From Amycolatopsis sp. QT-25 (GTDB taxonomy: Bacteria > Actinomycetota > Actinomycetes > Mycobacteriales > Pseudonocardiaceae), in contig NZ_CP120210.1 of NCBI RefSeq assembly GCF_029369745.1, positions 1,922,001 to 1,986,000 on the forward strand: a stretch of 64,000 nucleotides of DNA. Direction: 5' to 3'. Below, piece by piece: positions 35,002 to 43,339 of the stretch (the stretch's first letter is position 1; every line of letters starts with the position of its first letter). Made by a program: the position numbers and the translations under genes. The notes beneath the pieces are model-generated. The model did not search any database. It was not told the origin of the DNA and worked only from the letters and a program-made list of their open reading frames with translations.

Positions 35002-35151
35002 ATGACGGCACAGGTGCGAATTCGAGTGACGGGCGATGAGATCGACCCGCGCGGGACCACTGAGGCCGACGCGACGGCGTTCGTTCCGGAGCCGAGGCGA
35101 CCCGCCGAGAGCGAGACCTCGGCCGAGCACATCGTGCTCGGTTACAACTAG
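35002..35151 (+). CDS. 49-aa small protein of unknown function
   Basis: ATG with GGGAGGAACGCC upstream. It has a short beta-like start (AQVRIRVTGDEI), an acidic centre and a tail SAEHIVLGYN. No Cys, so it is a poor thiazole substrate. Divergent from the 37-aa peptide gene across about 180 bp. Confidence 0.55.
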   Translation: MTAQVRIRVTGDEIDPRGTTEADATAFVPEPRRPAESETSAEHIVLGYN

Positions 35152-35253
35152 CTCGACCGGTACGAAAAGCACGGACAAAGAAGACCGCCGGGTATCGTGC
35201 GCGCGAGAATGAAGATCGCCCACGACCCGGCCAGACCACGAGGAGGCCTCCGG

Positions 35254-35562
35254 ATGGCTATGCGCCTCCAGCTCACGTCGGGTTTACAGGTGCTGGAAGA
35301 ATGGGCGATCAATGCTCCGCAGGCCGATCGCAATGTCATCTACGAAGCACTTTTCGCGGTGGCCGACGGATCCGCTTTTCTCATCTACGACATTTTCGGA
35401 GACGGCCGCGATCCGCATCAGTTCATCATTCTGGTGAAGCATGATCTCGTCATCCGGATAGGGCTCAGGCGATCCGATTCCTCGTTCGAGATCGTCTACA
35501 TCGGCGCGCTGGAGCACGGCACACCCGCCGCGACCTGGATCGAGGACTCCGACGGTTCGTGA
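35254..35562 (+). CDS. 102-aa protein of unknown function
   Basis: The ATG follows GAGGAGG. Mixed alpha/beta sequence (VLEEWAINAPQADRNVIYEA, FIILVKHDLVIRIGL). No motif recognised. Base composition is somewhat lower in GC than its neighbours. Its place between the precursor-side genes suggests cluster membership only by position. Confidence 0.65.
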   Translation: MAMRLQLTSGLQVLEEWAINAPQADRNVIYEALFAVADGSAFLIYDIFGDGRDPHQFIILVKHDLVIRIGLRRSDSSFEIVYIGALEHGTPAATWIEDSDGS

Positions 35563-35640
35563 GCGGGTACCGCTGAACGGCCCAGTCTTCCGGCCGCTCG
35601 CCGTCGGCCTTTCGTACCAGCGTGTCGTGCGTTTCTCATC

Positions 35641-35670
35641 TTGACATCGTCCAGTTCGGCGTGAAATTCT
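35641..35670 (+). promoter_or_regulatory. Possible promoter before the 35,764 operon
   Basis: TTGACA at 35,641-35,646 is a perfect -35 hexamer; an AATTCT 18 bp downstream is a weak -10. The next 90 bp are unusually AT-rich for this genome and lead to the operon start at 35,764. Confidence 0.4.
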
Positions 35671-35763
35671 TCCGGTGTTTGGGGATGGGGAATTCCGCCG
35701 GGCTGGAATTGTGTTGTCTGTTCTGTTTTCTGTGTTCGGTTCGATGGCTGGAGGGCACAAAAG

Positions 35764-36312
35764 ATGTCATCACCTGAATTTCCGGGATTGGATGTTTCCA
35801 CCCGGGTGCGCGCACGTGACATTCAGATGGCCGGGGTCGCCGACGTCCGACGGCGGGTGCTGATGATCTCCGGCGCGATCGACACCACCGAGCACGACAT
35901 TTCGGTCAGCGTCAACCTCCCGGAGCCGGGTCGCTGGCAGGTGATCAAGTCCGAGACCAACCTGACCGACAAGACCTGGGTCGCGATGCAGGTCGTCACC
36001 GACGAGGACTCGACCTTCGTCAACGACGCCGAAACCCTCGTGCTTTCCCGGCAGTTCTCGAAGTCGTTCATGACGCCGGACCAGCGCCGCCTCACCTTCT
36101 ACGACGGTGAGGTCCGGCCGGGCGAGGCCGTGCTCAAGGTGTACTCGCTGGACGCGGGCGGACGGAAGCCGACCTACTCCTACTCCCGCTACAGCCCGAT
36201 CGCGACCGACACCGCCGAGCAGTCCCGGCAGACCCTGGACGAACTGATCAGCGACGGGATGAAGCAGCGCCCCGTGATCGAGCTGATCGTCCCGGTGACC
36301 GTGATCGGCTGA
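35764..36312 (+). CDS. 182-aa protein of unknown function
   Basis: Good ribosome binding site (GGAGGGCACAAAAG). Beta-rich with regular hydrophobic strands (VLMISGAIDTTEHDISVSVN, RQFSKSFMTPDQRRLTFYDG) and no cofactor motif or membrane segment. It looks like a soluble beta-sandwich. First gene of a close-packed set with the flavoprotein, a 161-aa unknown and an AhpD-like protein. No family recognised. Confidence 0.7.
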   Translation: MSSPEFPGLDVSTRVRARDIQMAGVADVRRRVLMISGAIDTTEHDISVSVNLPEPGRWQVIKSETNLTDKTWVAMQVVTDEDSTFVNDAETLVLSRQFSKSFMTPDQRRLTFYDGEVRPGEAVLKVYSLDAGGRKPTYSYSRYSPIATDTAEQSRQTLDELISDGMKQRPVIELIVPVTVIG

Positions 36313-36320
36313 GTACGCCG

Positions 36321-37640
36321 GTGATCACGTTCGTCCCGGAACCCGGCCTGCTCGCATCGCCGCGCGGGCGGGAGTGGCCGGTCGTCCCCGGCACCCGCGC
36401 GGCGGTCACCGCCGCACCACCGTCCGGCGCCGACGTGGTCATCGTCGGCGCGGGCCCGGCGGGGCTCGCGGTCGCTTCCGCGTTGTGGCACCACGGCGTG
36501 CGCGACCTCGTCGTCGTCGACCGCGACGGCCGTCCCTGCGGCCGGTTCTTCGACCGGATCGACCTGCTCGGCCAGCGCGTGCTGCGGTCACCGTACGAGC
36601 ACCACCCCGGCGTCGAGGGTTATCGCGACTGCGAACTGCTGGACTTCGCCCGCCTGCACTGGTCGGTGCTGACACCGGTCGAGCGCCGCGAGATCCGCAT
36701 GGCGCAGGCCGGGCACCGGTCCGTCGTCCCCGTCGACGTCTTCGCGGCCTACTGCCGTCATCTGGCCGCGAGCCATCACGTCACCGAACGGACCTGGCGT
36801 GGTTCGGTGCGCGAGGTGCTGCCGACGTCGGAGGCGGTCACCGTGCGCGCCGACCGGTTCTCCGTGACCGCGCGCCACGCCGTGCTGTGCCTCGGCGAGG
36901 AGCGCCGGTCCGCCCCGGACACCTGGTGGGGCGGCGGTCATCCGCCGCGCGGGGTGAGCTACTGGGACGAACCCGTTCCCGGCGGCGGGAAGCGGCTCGC
37001 CGTCGTCGGCGCCGGCCTCACCGCCGCGCATCTGCTTTCCAACGGGCTCGCCCAAGGCCGCGAGGTGCACTGGGTGATCCGCGAGCCGGGCGAACGCTAC
37101 CAGTGCGCCGACGTCAACTCTTCGTTCTTCCGGCCGGAAGGCCGCGCCCGCTTCGACGGCGTGAGCTGGCCGGAACGGCTCGAACTGATGGGCCGCTTCC
37201 GGCGCGCGTCGATCATGTTCGAGTTCCGGCCGATGCTCGAGGCCGCCGAGGCCGAAGGACGGCTGATCGTGCATCGTGGCAAGGCGATCACGAAGGTGAC
37301 ACCGGGGGTCGGCCTGCACCTGGAAGACGGTTCGCGGGTTTCCGTCGACCACGCCGTCCTGGCGCTCGGCACCACGCCGTCGATCGGTGACGGCCTGATG
37401 CCCGACGAGGCCGTTCTCGACCGCGGCGGCTGGCCGCGGCTGGACGAACGCACTTTCGCCTACCTCGGCGCGCCCCGGGTCTTCGCCGTCGGCGCGGCCG
37501 CGGGGATGGCGCTGGGGCCGGCCGCCCGCAACATCGACGGCCACCGTGTCGCCACCGCGCGGGTCGCGGCCGCCGTCGCCGAGAACCTGCGGCGGGAAGC
37601 CCCGTCGCGGACGGCCGCGAAGGACGTCGCCCGTGTCTGA
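36321..37640 (+). CDS. FAD-dependent oxidoreductase, two-dinucleotide-binding type
   Basis: A 439-aa flavoprotein. FAD motif VVIVGAGPAGLAVASALWHHG at about 39-59; second, NAD(P)H-type Rossmann motif LAVVGAGLTAAHLLSNG near 225-241; C-terminal FAVGAAAGMALGPAARNIDG resembles the closing FAD segment. It is like lysine/ornithine N-hydroxylase-type and BVMO-type proteins but lacks a clear BVMO fingerprint. A tailoring oxygenase or reductase of the cluster is likely. Starts 9 bp after the previous stop; the next gene's GTG overlaps its end by 8 bp. Confidence 0.82.
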   Translation: MITFVPEPGLLASPRGREWPVVPGTRAAVTAAPPSGADVVIVGAGPAGLAVASALWHHGVRDLVVVDRDGRPCGRFFDRIDLLGQRVLRSPYEHHPGVEGYRDCELLDFARLHWSVLTPVERREIRMAQAGHRSVVPVDVFAAYCRHLAASHHVTERTWRGSVREVLPTSEAVTVRADRFSVTARHAVLCLGEERRSAPDTWWGGGHPPRGVSYWDEPVPGGGKRLAVVGAGLTAAHLLSNGLAQGREVHWVIREPGERYQCADVNSSFFRPEGRARFDGVSWPERLELMGRFRRASIMFEFRPMLEAAEAEGRLIVHRGKAITKVTPGVGLHLEDGSRVSVDHAVLALGTTPSIGDGLMPDEAVLDRGGWPRLDERTFAYLGAPRVFAVGAAAGMALGPAARNIDGHRVATARVAAAVAENLRREAPSRTAAKDVARV

Positions 37641-38118
37641 GCCGTACGACTCCCGCTTCACCCTGCCGTCGATCGACGACGCTCCCTCGACCGAGTCGGG
37701 GGTGATCCTGCTGGGCCTGGACGCCGAGCGCCTGCTGGCCGGTGTCGGGCTCGCACGTCTCGCCGACGAGCCCGCGCTGGTCCTCCTCGCCGTGGACCAG
37801 GCCCGGCACGACGCGCTCGACCTGAGCACCGGCGCGCTCGTCGAAGCCGGGATCATCCGCTGGCGCTCCGTGCGCCCGTTGATCGAAGCAGGTCCGGAGA
37901 GGACAGCGGCGGGTTCCCTGCGCAGAGAATGGGAACACGCGACCGCGCGGGTCACCGCCACGGTGACCGGGCTGGGACCGGCTTCGGTGGCCTGTCTCGC
38001 GGCCTGCTGGCTGCGTCGTGACGACGTCGATGACATGGCCGCGTTCGCCGGACACGGGCGGGCGCCGGAAAAGGGGAGCGATACACACGATGTCCTATCT
38101 CGGGTCTTTGCCGACTGA
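37633..38118 (+). CDS. 161-aa protein of unknown function
   Basis: GTG start in VSEPYDSRF, overlapping the flavoprotein end by 8 bp. The first half is alpha/beta (GVILLGLDAERLLAGVGLAR), the second helical with a Cys-containing helix (LGPASVACLAACWLRR). Ends inside the next gene (29-bp overlap). No family recognised. The overlaps on both sides mark it as part of one translated unit. Confidence 0.65.
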   Translation: MSEPYDSRFTLPSIDDAPSTESGVILLGLDAERLLAGVGLARLADEPALVLLAVDQARHDALDLSTGALVEAGIIRWRSVRPLIEAGPERTAAGSLRREWEHATARVTATVTGLGPASVACLAACWLRRDDVDDMAAFAGHGRAPEKGSDTHDVLSRVFAD

Positions 38119-38635
38119 CACCACGCTGCTGCAGGTCTTCCGGAAGTTCCCGGCGCCCGCGTCGAAACTGCTGGACCTCCACGAACTGATCATGCGGGCG
38201 CCGTCGGCGTTCGGCGCGGGCGAGCGGGAGCTGATCGCGGCCTACGTCTCCGGCGTCAACGACTGCCGGTACTGCCACGGGATCCACACCGTCACCGCGG
38301 AGGCTTTCGGCGTGCCGGAGGGGCTTCTGTCGGCCGCGCTGGCCGATCTGGACTCCTCGCCCGTGGACGGGCGCCTGAAGCCCGTCCTGGCGTACGTGGG
38401 CAAGCTGACGCGCACGCCGTCCCGGATGACCGACGCCGACGCCGAGGCGGTGTTCGCGGCGGGCTGGGACGAGGCCGCGCTGCACGACGCCGTCCTCGTG
38501 TGCGCCCTGTTCAACTTCATGAACCGGATGGTCGAGGGGCTCGGCATCCGCGCAGACGACGCCTACGCGAAGACTTCGGGTTTGCGGCTGAAGGAGGACG
38601 GGTACACCGGTCTGGTGAGCCTGCTCGAATCCTGA
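38090..38635 (+). CDS. AhpD-like peroxidase-related protein
   Basis: A 181-aa AhpD/carboxymuconolactone decarboxylase-fold protein. CRYCHGIHTVTAEAFG near residue 60 has the CxxC and following His of thiol-active AhpD enzymes; FNFMNRMVEGLGI near 145 is the conserved C-terminal helix. AAGGGGAG precedes the ATG, which is chosen over an upstream in-frame ATG. Family members reduce peroxides or act as uncharacterised redox enzymes. Last gene before the precursor candidate. Confidence 0.88.
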   Translation: MSYLGSLPTDTTLLQVFRKFPAPASKLLDLHELIMRAPSAFGAGERELIAAYVSGVNDCRYCHGIHTVTAEAFGVPEGLLSAALADLDSSPVDGRLKPVLAYVGKLTRTPSRMTDADAEAVFAAGWDEAALHDAVLVCALFNFMNRMVEGLGIRADDAYAKTSGLRLKEDGYTGLVSLLES

Positions 38636-38879
38636 TCCGGCTGTCCACACCGGACACCGTCTCTCGCTGAGACCGGCCGGCCGCTTTCCGTCACCGCCAA
38701 GGGTCGCGGTTACTCCGTTCGACAGCCGGGCGCGCGGAAGTGGAGCAGTCGAGGAGAACCTTCCGGCGTAGGCGAAAAGCACATCCCCGCGATGATGCAT
38801 GGCACTGGCCGCGAACCGGCCCCGGGCAGCACGATTCCCTCATCGAAGGAAAACCACCGAACAGCCTGGGAGCCATTCG

Positions 38880-39071
38880 ATGAAGAACGCTGTGACCGAC
38901 AACGTCCGCTCGCTCTTCGCCGTCCGGGGGATCGACACCGATTTCGCCGGAAACCAGGTCGATCTGGTGATCGACCGTTTCGACAACTGGACCAATCAGC
39001 CGCGTGGTGAGGTCTTCAACTGTTTCACCGGCGCCTGTTGTACCGCTCCGCCACTGGCCGAGGCGAGCTGA
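38880..39071 (+). CDS. Putative TOMM precursor peptide
   Basis: A 63-aa ORF. Residues 1-45 are charged and helix-prone like a RiPP leader (NQVDLVIDRFDNWTNQPRGE). The C-terminal 18 residues FNCFTGACCTAPPLAEAS hold three Cys (48, 53, 54), Thr50, Thr55 and Ser63, the residues that YcaO enzymes cyclise. GGGAG lies seven bases before the ATG. A strong terminator follows 11 bp after the stop, so it is a separate short transcript, as precursor genes often are. The azole enzymes lie 24 kb upstream in the same cluster. No protein family is recognised; the assignment is an inference from composition, size and context. Confidence 0.65.
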   Translation: MKNAVTDNVRSLFAVRGIDTDFAGNQVDLVIDRFDNWTNQPRGEVFNCFTGACCTAPPLAEAS

Positions 39072-39082
39072 ACGCACCCCCA

Positions 39083-39123
39083 CCGGACCGCCGTTCGCAC
39101 CCCGAAGGCGAGCGGCGGTCCGG
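39083..39123 (+). terminator. 16-bp hairpin terminator after the precursor gene
   Basis: CCGGACCGCCGTTCGC (39,083-39,098) pairs with GCGAGCGGCGGTCCGG (39,108-39,123), with one G-U pair and a 9-nt loop. Confidence 0.8.
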
Positions 39124-39292
39124 CAGGTCGACGGAAAGTGGCCCACCGACTGCGGAACCGGTTCGTCCTTCGCCGCTTTCGCCGTGACGTTCCCAAAACC
39201 GACCGAACCGACGCACCACCCGAACGGTGGAACGCGTTCCGTCCGGGCGTGTTTATGTTGGGGCCATGGGGTGCGCGTGAGGGGACGGCGCG

Positions 39293-39901
39293 ATGGTGAT
39301 CAGGGTTCTGGTGGCCGAAGACATGCATATCGTCAGGGGAGCGCTCGTGGCGCTGCTGCGGCTGGAGCCCGACATCGAAGTGGTGTCCGAAGTGGCTTCC
39401 GGTGACGAGATCCTCGCCGCCGCGCGGCTTTCCCGGACTCAGGTCGCGGTCATCGACATCGACCTGCCCGGCAAGGACGGGCTCACCGCGGCCACCGAAC
39501 TCCACGAGCAGCTGCCCGAGGTCAGGACCCTGATCCTGACCAGCCTCGGCAGGCCCGGCACGCTCCGCAGGGCGCTGGCGGCCAAGGTGAACGGGTTCCT
39601 GCTGAAGGACGCCCCCGCGGAGAAACTCGCGAACGCCGTACGCGGCGTGGCGGCCGGGCGGAGGATGGTCGACGGCGACCTGGCCCTCGCCGCCTGGGAC
39701 ACCGTGGAATGCCCGCTGACCCCGCGGGAGATCGACGTGCTGCGGCTGACCGCCGAAGGCCGTGACACCCTGGAGGTCGCCGCGAAGGCCTTCCTCTCCA
39801 CCGGAACCGTGCGCAACTACCTGACCACGATCGTATCGAAGCTCAACGCGCGCAACCGGGTGGACGCGATCCGGATCGCCAGGGACTCCGGCTGGATCTA
39901 G
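39293..39901 (+). CDS. NarL/DesR-type response regulator (copy 1)
   Basis: A 202-aa two-domain regulator. The receiver has the acidic pocket VAED (9-10) and the probable phospho-acceptor D55 in VIDIDLPGKDG; the C-terminal LuxR helix-turn-helix is CPLTPREIDVLRL...TVRNYLTTIVSKLNARNR. Its convergent neighbour is the double histidine kinase, the obvious partner. About the same length and very close sequence to the regulators at 45,020 and 48,286. Confidence 0.93.
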   Translation: MVIRVLVAEDMHIVRGALVALLRLEPDIEVVSEVASGDEILAAARLSRTQVAVIDIDLPGKDGLTAATELHEQLPEVRTLILTSLGRPGTLRRALAAKVNGFLLKDAPAEKLANAVRGVAAGRRMVDGDLALAAWDTVECPLTPREIDVLRLTAEGRDTLEVAAKAFLSTGTVRNYLTTIVSKLNARNRVDAIRIARDSGWI

Positions 39902-39960
39902 CGCCGACCCAGGCGTTGTCTGGATCACGAAGCCCATCGGACAGACTCACAGGACAGCGC

Positions 39961-42378
39961 CTAAACGGGCACCACGGCGCGCAGCCGGAACCGCCCGTCG
40001 GCCTCGACCCCGGCGGTCAGCTCCCCGCCGAGTCCGGCGACACGGTCGGACATGTTCGTGATGCCGCTGCCCGGCGCCTCGATTCGCACCGGCCGCGCCG
40101 GCCGCTCCGACTGCGGTGGCCGTCCGTTCTGGACGCCGTCGTTGACGATGTCGAGCGCGACGCCGTTCCCGGTCCGCCGCACGGCGATCTCGCAGCGTTC
40201 GACCTTGCTGTGGCGCAACACGTTCGTCACGCCTTCGCGCAGCACCACGGCCAGTACCGTCCGCACGGTCGTCGGCAGGTCGTCCTGCTCGATCTCCAGC
40301 CGCACCTGCACGTCGGCGGCCACCAGCACCGCCTGCGCCGACCGCGACTCCTGAGCCAGCGACAGTTCCCGGTAGCCGCTGGCCACCGAGCGGACGTCGG
40401 TCAGCGCCTGCCTGGTCAGGCCGAGGATCTCCAGCAGCTCGTCGGAGGCGCGAGTGGTGTCGATGTCCATGATCCGGCTGGTCAGCTCGCTCTTCAGCGC
40501 GATCGCCGACAGGCTCATCCCGAGCAGGTCGTGCAGGTCGCGGGCGAACCGCAGCCGCTCCTCGGCGACCGCGACCTCGGCGAGGCGTTTCCTGGTCTCG
40601 CCCAGTTCGGTCACCAGCCGGATCAGCCAGATGAGACCGAAGACCATCAGCCCGGTGTTCAGGATGGACGCGAAGCTGTAGAAGCCACCGAGGAAGTCGG
40701 TGCCGTAGCCGATCCGGATCAGTACCACCCCCGCTGCGGTCGCGGCGAACGCCGTCCACCCGGCCAGCGGCGGCAGCACCAGCAGCGCGGTGCCGGCGAA
40801 CAGACTGGGCAGGCTCACCCAGGCGTGTCCGAGCGGGATCAGCGGCAGGAAGATCAAGCAGGCCTGCACGAACAGCAGCGCGTAGCTCTGCCGCGAGCGC
40901 AACCGGACGTTCGGCCGGGCGAAATAGGACAGTTGCAGCGTGGTCAACGCGGTGAGGTACCCGGCGATGAGCGTGAGGGCCCAGCCGTCGTCGGTCAGCA
41001 TGAAGGCCCGGGTCATCGCGGAGAGGCTGAAGATGATGAAGACCGCGGTCATCGTCCATTGGACGTTCCTGGCGTCGATCCGGGACCAGTGGCCGGGCCC
41101 CTGCTCCAGCGCCGCCTCGGCGGGCTCGGCCTGTTCGGGCACCGGGAGTTCGGCGTGCAGCCGCCACCGGCCCGCCGCGTCGGGACCCGCGCTGAGCCGC
41201 CCGCCGTGCCCGGCGACCTCCTCGGTCACCGCACGCAGGCTGTCCGCCGTCTCCTCCGGGACGTCCTCGTGCGCCGTCCCGTCGTGCACGATCTCCAGCG
41301 CGACCCGGCCCCCGGTTTCGCGCACGGTGATCTCGCAGTGCTTGACGCCGGTGTAGCGGAGCACGTTCGTGACCCCCTCGCGCAGCACCTTCGCCAGCAG
41401 GGTGCGCAGCTTCACCGGCAGCTCGATCTGCTCGAGGTCGACCCGCACCGCGACGTTCGACGCCGAGAGCAGCGACACCGCGGTCCGTGACTCCTTGTCG
41501 AGCGAGAGCTCCCGATAGCCCCTGGCCACCGACCGCACGTCGGACAGCGTCCGCTGGGCGATCCCGGTGATCTCGGCGAGTTCAGCCCGGGCCTGGTCCA
41601 GTGACTTGCGCAGCAGCCGGTGCACCAGCTCGCCCTTGAGCGCGATCGCGGACAGGCTGAGCCCGAGCAGGTCGTGCAGGTCCCTCGCGAAGGCCAGCCG
41701 CTGCTCGGCGACGGCCCGCCGCGCCAGTTCGGTCCTGGCCTGGTGCAGCTCGTTCACCAGCCGCGCGAGCCAGGTCAGCAGGTACACGACCAAGGCGTAG
41801 AAGATCGCGGTGACGCTGTCGAACAACGCCCCGAGCCACGTCTCGTCGTAGGTCCACAGGATCCAGATCGTGCCCGCCATGAACACGGTGAACACGGCCC
41901 AGCCCGTCCTCGGCCGGAACAGCAGCAGCGCGCTGCCCGCGGCGAGGGTGGTCAGCGAGCTCAGCGCCGCGTCGAAGTGCAGGGTCGGCAGATAGGCCAG
42001 GCACGCCTGCACCACCAGCATGGCTTTCGCGAGCCTGGTGTCCAGGCGGACCGCCGGACGGCTGAAGTACAGCAGCTGAATCGCCAGGACGGGCCCGACG
42101 TACAGCACCGCCAGCAGGCCCTGCCAGAAGTCCACCCCGGGCCGCAGCAGTACCGCGAGGAGACCGAACAGGCAGGAGTTGACGAAGACGACGGTGATGA
42201 TCAGTCCGGCGAGGAACAGCGCCCGCCGGGGGCGCCGGTCGACCCCGGCGGTACCCAGAGGTTCGGCGGTCACCGCGAGCTGTTCCGGCACAGGCACCCC
42301 AGAGGTAACAGAAGATGTCTCGGTCCTTGTCGTGCTTCCCCCTGCGTTGGCCTGGCAGGCCGCCGCGCGACCTTCCAT
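39961..42378 (-). CDS. Tandem-fused double sensor histidine kinase (two DesK-type kinases)
   Basis: An 805-aa protein made of two homologous kinase modules. Each has about six membrane helices (about 52-205 and 440-590), a HisKA_3 block with FARDLHDLLG (His235 and His616) and an ATPase domain. The second ATPase is complete (REGVTNVLRHS, NDGV, GSGITNM). The first keeps the N box (REGVTNVLRYT) but has HDGT and lacks the GxGxxN box, so it may not bind ATP well. Normal DesK kinases are about 390 aa, half this length. Three matching response regulators lie in the cluster. Confidence 0.92.
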   Translation of the reverse strand: MEGRAAACQANAGGSTTRTETSSVTSGVPVPEQLAVTAEPLGTAGVDRRPRRALFLAGLIITVVFVNSCLFGLLAVLLRPGVDFWQGLLAVLYVGPVLAIQLLYFSRPAVRLDTRLAKAMLVVQACLAYLPTLHFDAALSSLTTLAAGSALLLFRPRTGWAVFTVFMAGTIWILWTYDETWLGALFDSVTAIFYALVVYLLTWLARLVNELHQARTELARRAVAEQRLAFARDLHDLLGLSLSAIALKGELVHRLLRKSLDQARAELAEITGIAQRTLSDVRSVARGYRELSLDKESRTAVSLLSASNVAVRVDLEQIELPVKLRTLLAKVLREGVTNVLRYTGVKHCEITVRETGGRVALEIVHDGTAHEDVPEETADSLRAVTEEVAGHGGRLSAGPDAAGRWRLHAELPVPEQAEPAEAALEQGPGHWSRIDARNVQWTMTAVFIIFSLSAMTRAFMLTDDGWALTLIAGYLTALTTLQLSYFARPNVRLRSRQSYALLFVQACLIFLPLIPLGHAWVSLPSLFAGTALLVLPPLAGWTAFAATAAGVVLIRIGYGTDFLGGFYSFASILNTGLMVFGLIWLIRLVTELGETRKRLAEVAVAEERLRFARDLHDLLGMSLSAIALKSELTSRIMDIDTTRASDELLEILGLTRQALTDVRSVASGYRELSLAQESRSAQAVLVAADVQVRLEIEQDDLPTTVRTVLAVVLREGVTNVLRHSKVERCEIAVRRTGNGVALDIVNDGVQNGRPPQSERPARPVRIEAPGSGITNMSDRVAGLGGELTAGVEADGRFRLRAVVPV

Positions 42379-42644
42379 CGCCGTGTGCTTCGGATCCTAG
42401 CCCATGTTCGTTACCCCGGTTGCCTCTTCCGCGTAAGGGAGGATGACCGGAAGGAAGACGCTTTCCTCGCTGGGGACAAGGAATCCGTCTCGTTCACCCG
42501 AGCGGGTGTGGGTTGTTCGTACCTTGAACGCGAGCGCGGAAGACGCCACGATGGAAAACGTGCGCCGATCCGCCGGTTCCACTGTGTACGCCGTCCGGAC
42601 GGGCTCTCGCGGCGGCAGGGGGTGCGTGGCCTTAAGCTCGGCGC

Positions 42645-43265
42645 ATGGCGAGGTATTTCGACGTGCATCCGGAAAATCCGCAGCGACGCGCGATCGGACA
42701 GGTCGTCGACATCCTGCGCGAGGACGGGCTCATCGCGTATCCGACGGACTCCTGTTTCGCCCTCGGCTGCCAGCTGGGGAACCGGCAGGGCATCGACCGC
42801 ATCCGGAGCATCCGCAAACTGGACGACCGTCATCACTTCACCCTGGTGTGCCAGGACTTCGCCCAACTGGGCCAGTTCGTGCACGTGGACAACGCGGTCT
42901 TCCGCGCGATCAAGGCGTCGACGCCGGGCAGCTACACCTTCATCCTGCCCGCGACCAAGGAGGTTCCGCGCCGCCTGCTGCACGCCAAGAAGAAGACCGT
43001 CGGCGTGCGCATCCCGGACCACGTGGTCACCCAGGCGCTGCTGGGCGAGCTCGGCGAGCCGCTGCTGTCGAGCACGCTGCTGCTGCCCGACCAGGAGGAG
43101 CCGATGACCCAGGGCTGGGACATCAAGGAGCGCCTGGAGCACGTGGTGGACGCGGTGATCGACTCCGGGGACTGCGGGGTCGAACCCACCACGGTCATCG
43201 ATTTCTCGTCGGGCGAGCCGGAGATCGTACGGCGCGGCGCCGGCGACACCGCACGCTTCGAATGA
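42645..43265 (+). CDS. Sua5/YciO/YrdC-family protein (YciO type)
   Basis: A 206-aa YrdC-fold protein. Residues 20-60 show the family core (REDGLIAYPTDSCFALGCQL, IRSIRKLDDRHHFTLVCQD) and GSYTFILPATKEVPRR follows. The fold binds ATP and threonylcarbamoyl-AMP in tRNA t6A synthesis; the YciO branch is a paralogue of uncertain role. No link to the metabolite cluster is apparent although it sits inside it. Confidence 0.9.
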   Translation: MARYFDVHPENPQRRAIGQVVDILREDGLIAYPTDSCFALGCQLGNRQGIDRIRSIRKLDDRHHFTLVCQDFAQLGQFVHVDNAVFRAIKASTPGSYTFILPATKEVPRRLLHAKKKTVGVRIPDHVVTQALLGELGEPLLSSTLLLPDQEEPMTQGWDIKERLEHVVDAVIDSGDCGVEPTTVIDFSSGEPEIVRRGAGDTARFE

Positions 43266-43270
43266 CGCGA

Positions 43271-43324
43271 TTCGGCACCTGCTCGCGCTCGTTGCGTGCG
43301 CAAGGACCGCAAGCAGGTGCCGAA
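43271..43324. terminator. Bidirectional hairpin between convergent genes
   Basis: TTCGGCACCTGCT (43,271-43,283) pairs with AGCAGGTGCCGAA (43,312-43,324). It lies between the ends of the YciO gene (plus) and the HxlR gene (minus) and can serve both. Confidence 0.7.
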
Positions 43325-43339
43325 TGGCGAAGGTCATCT

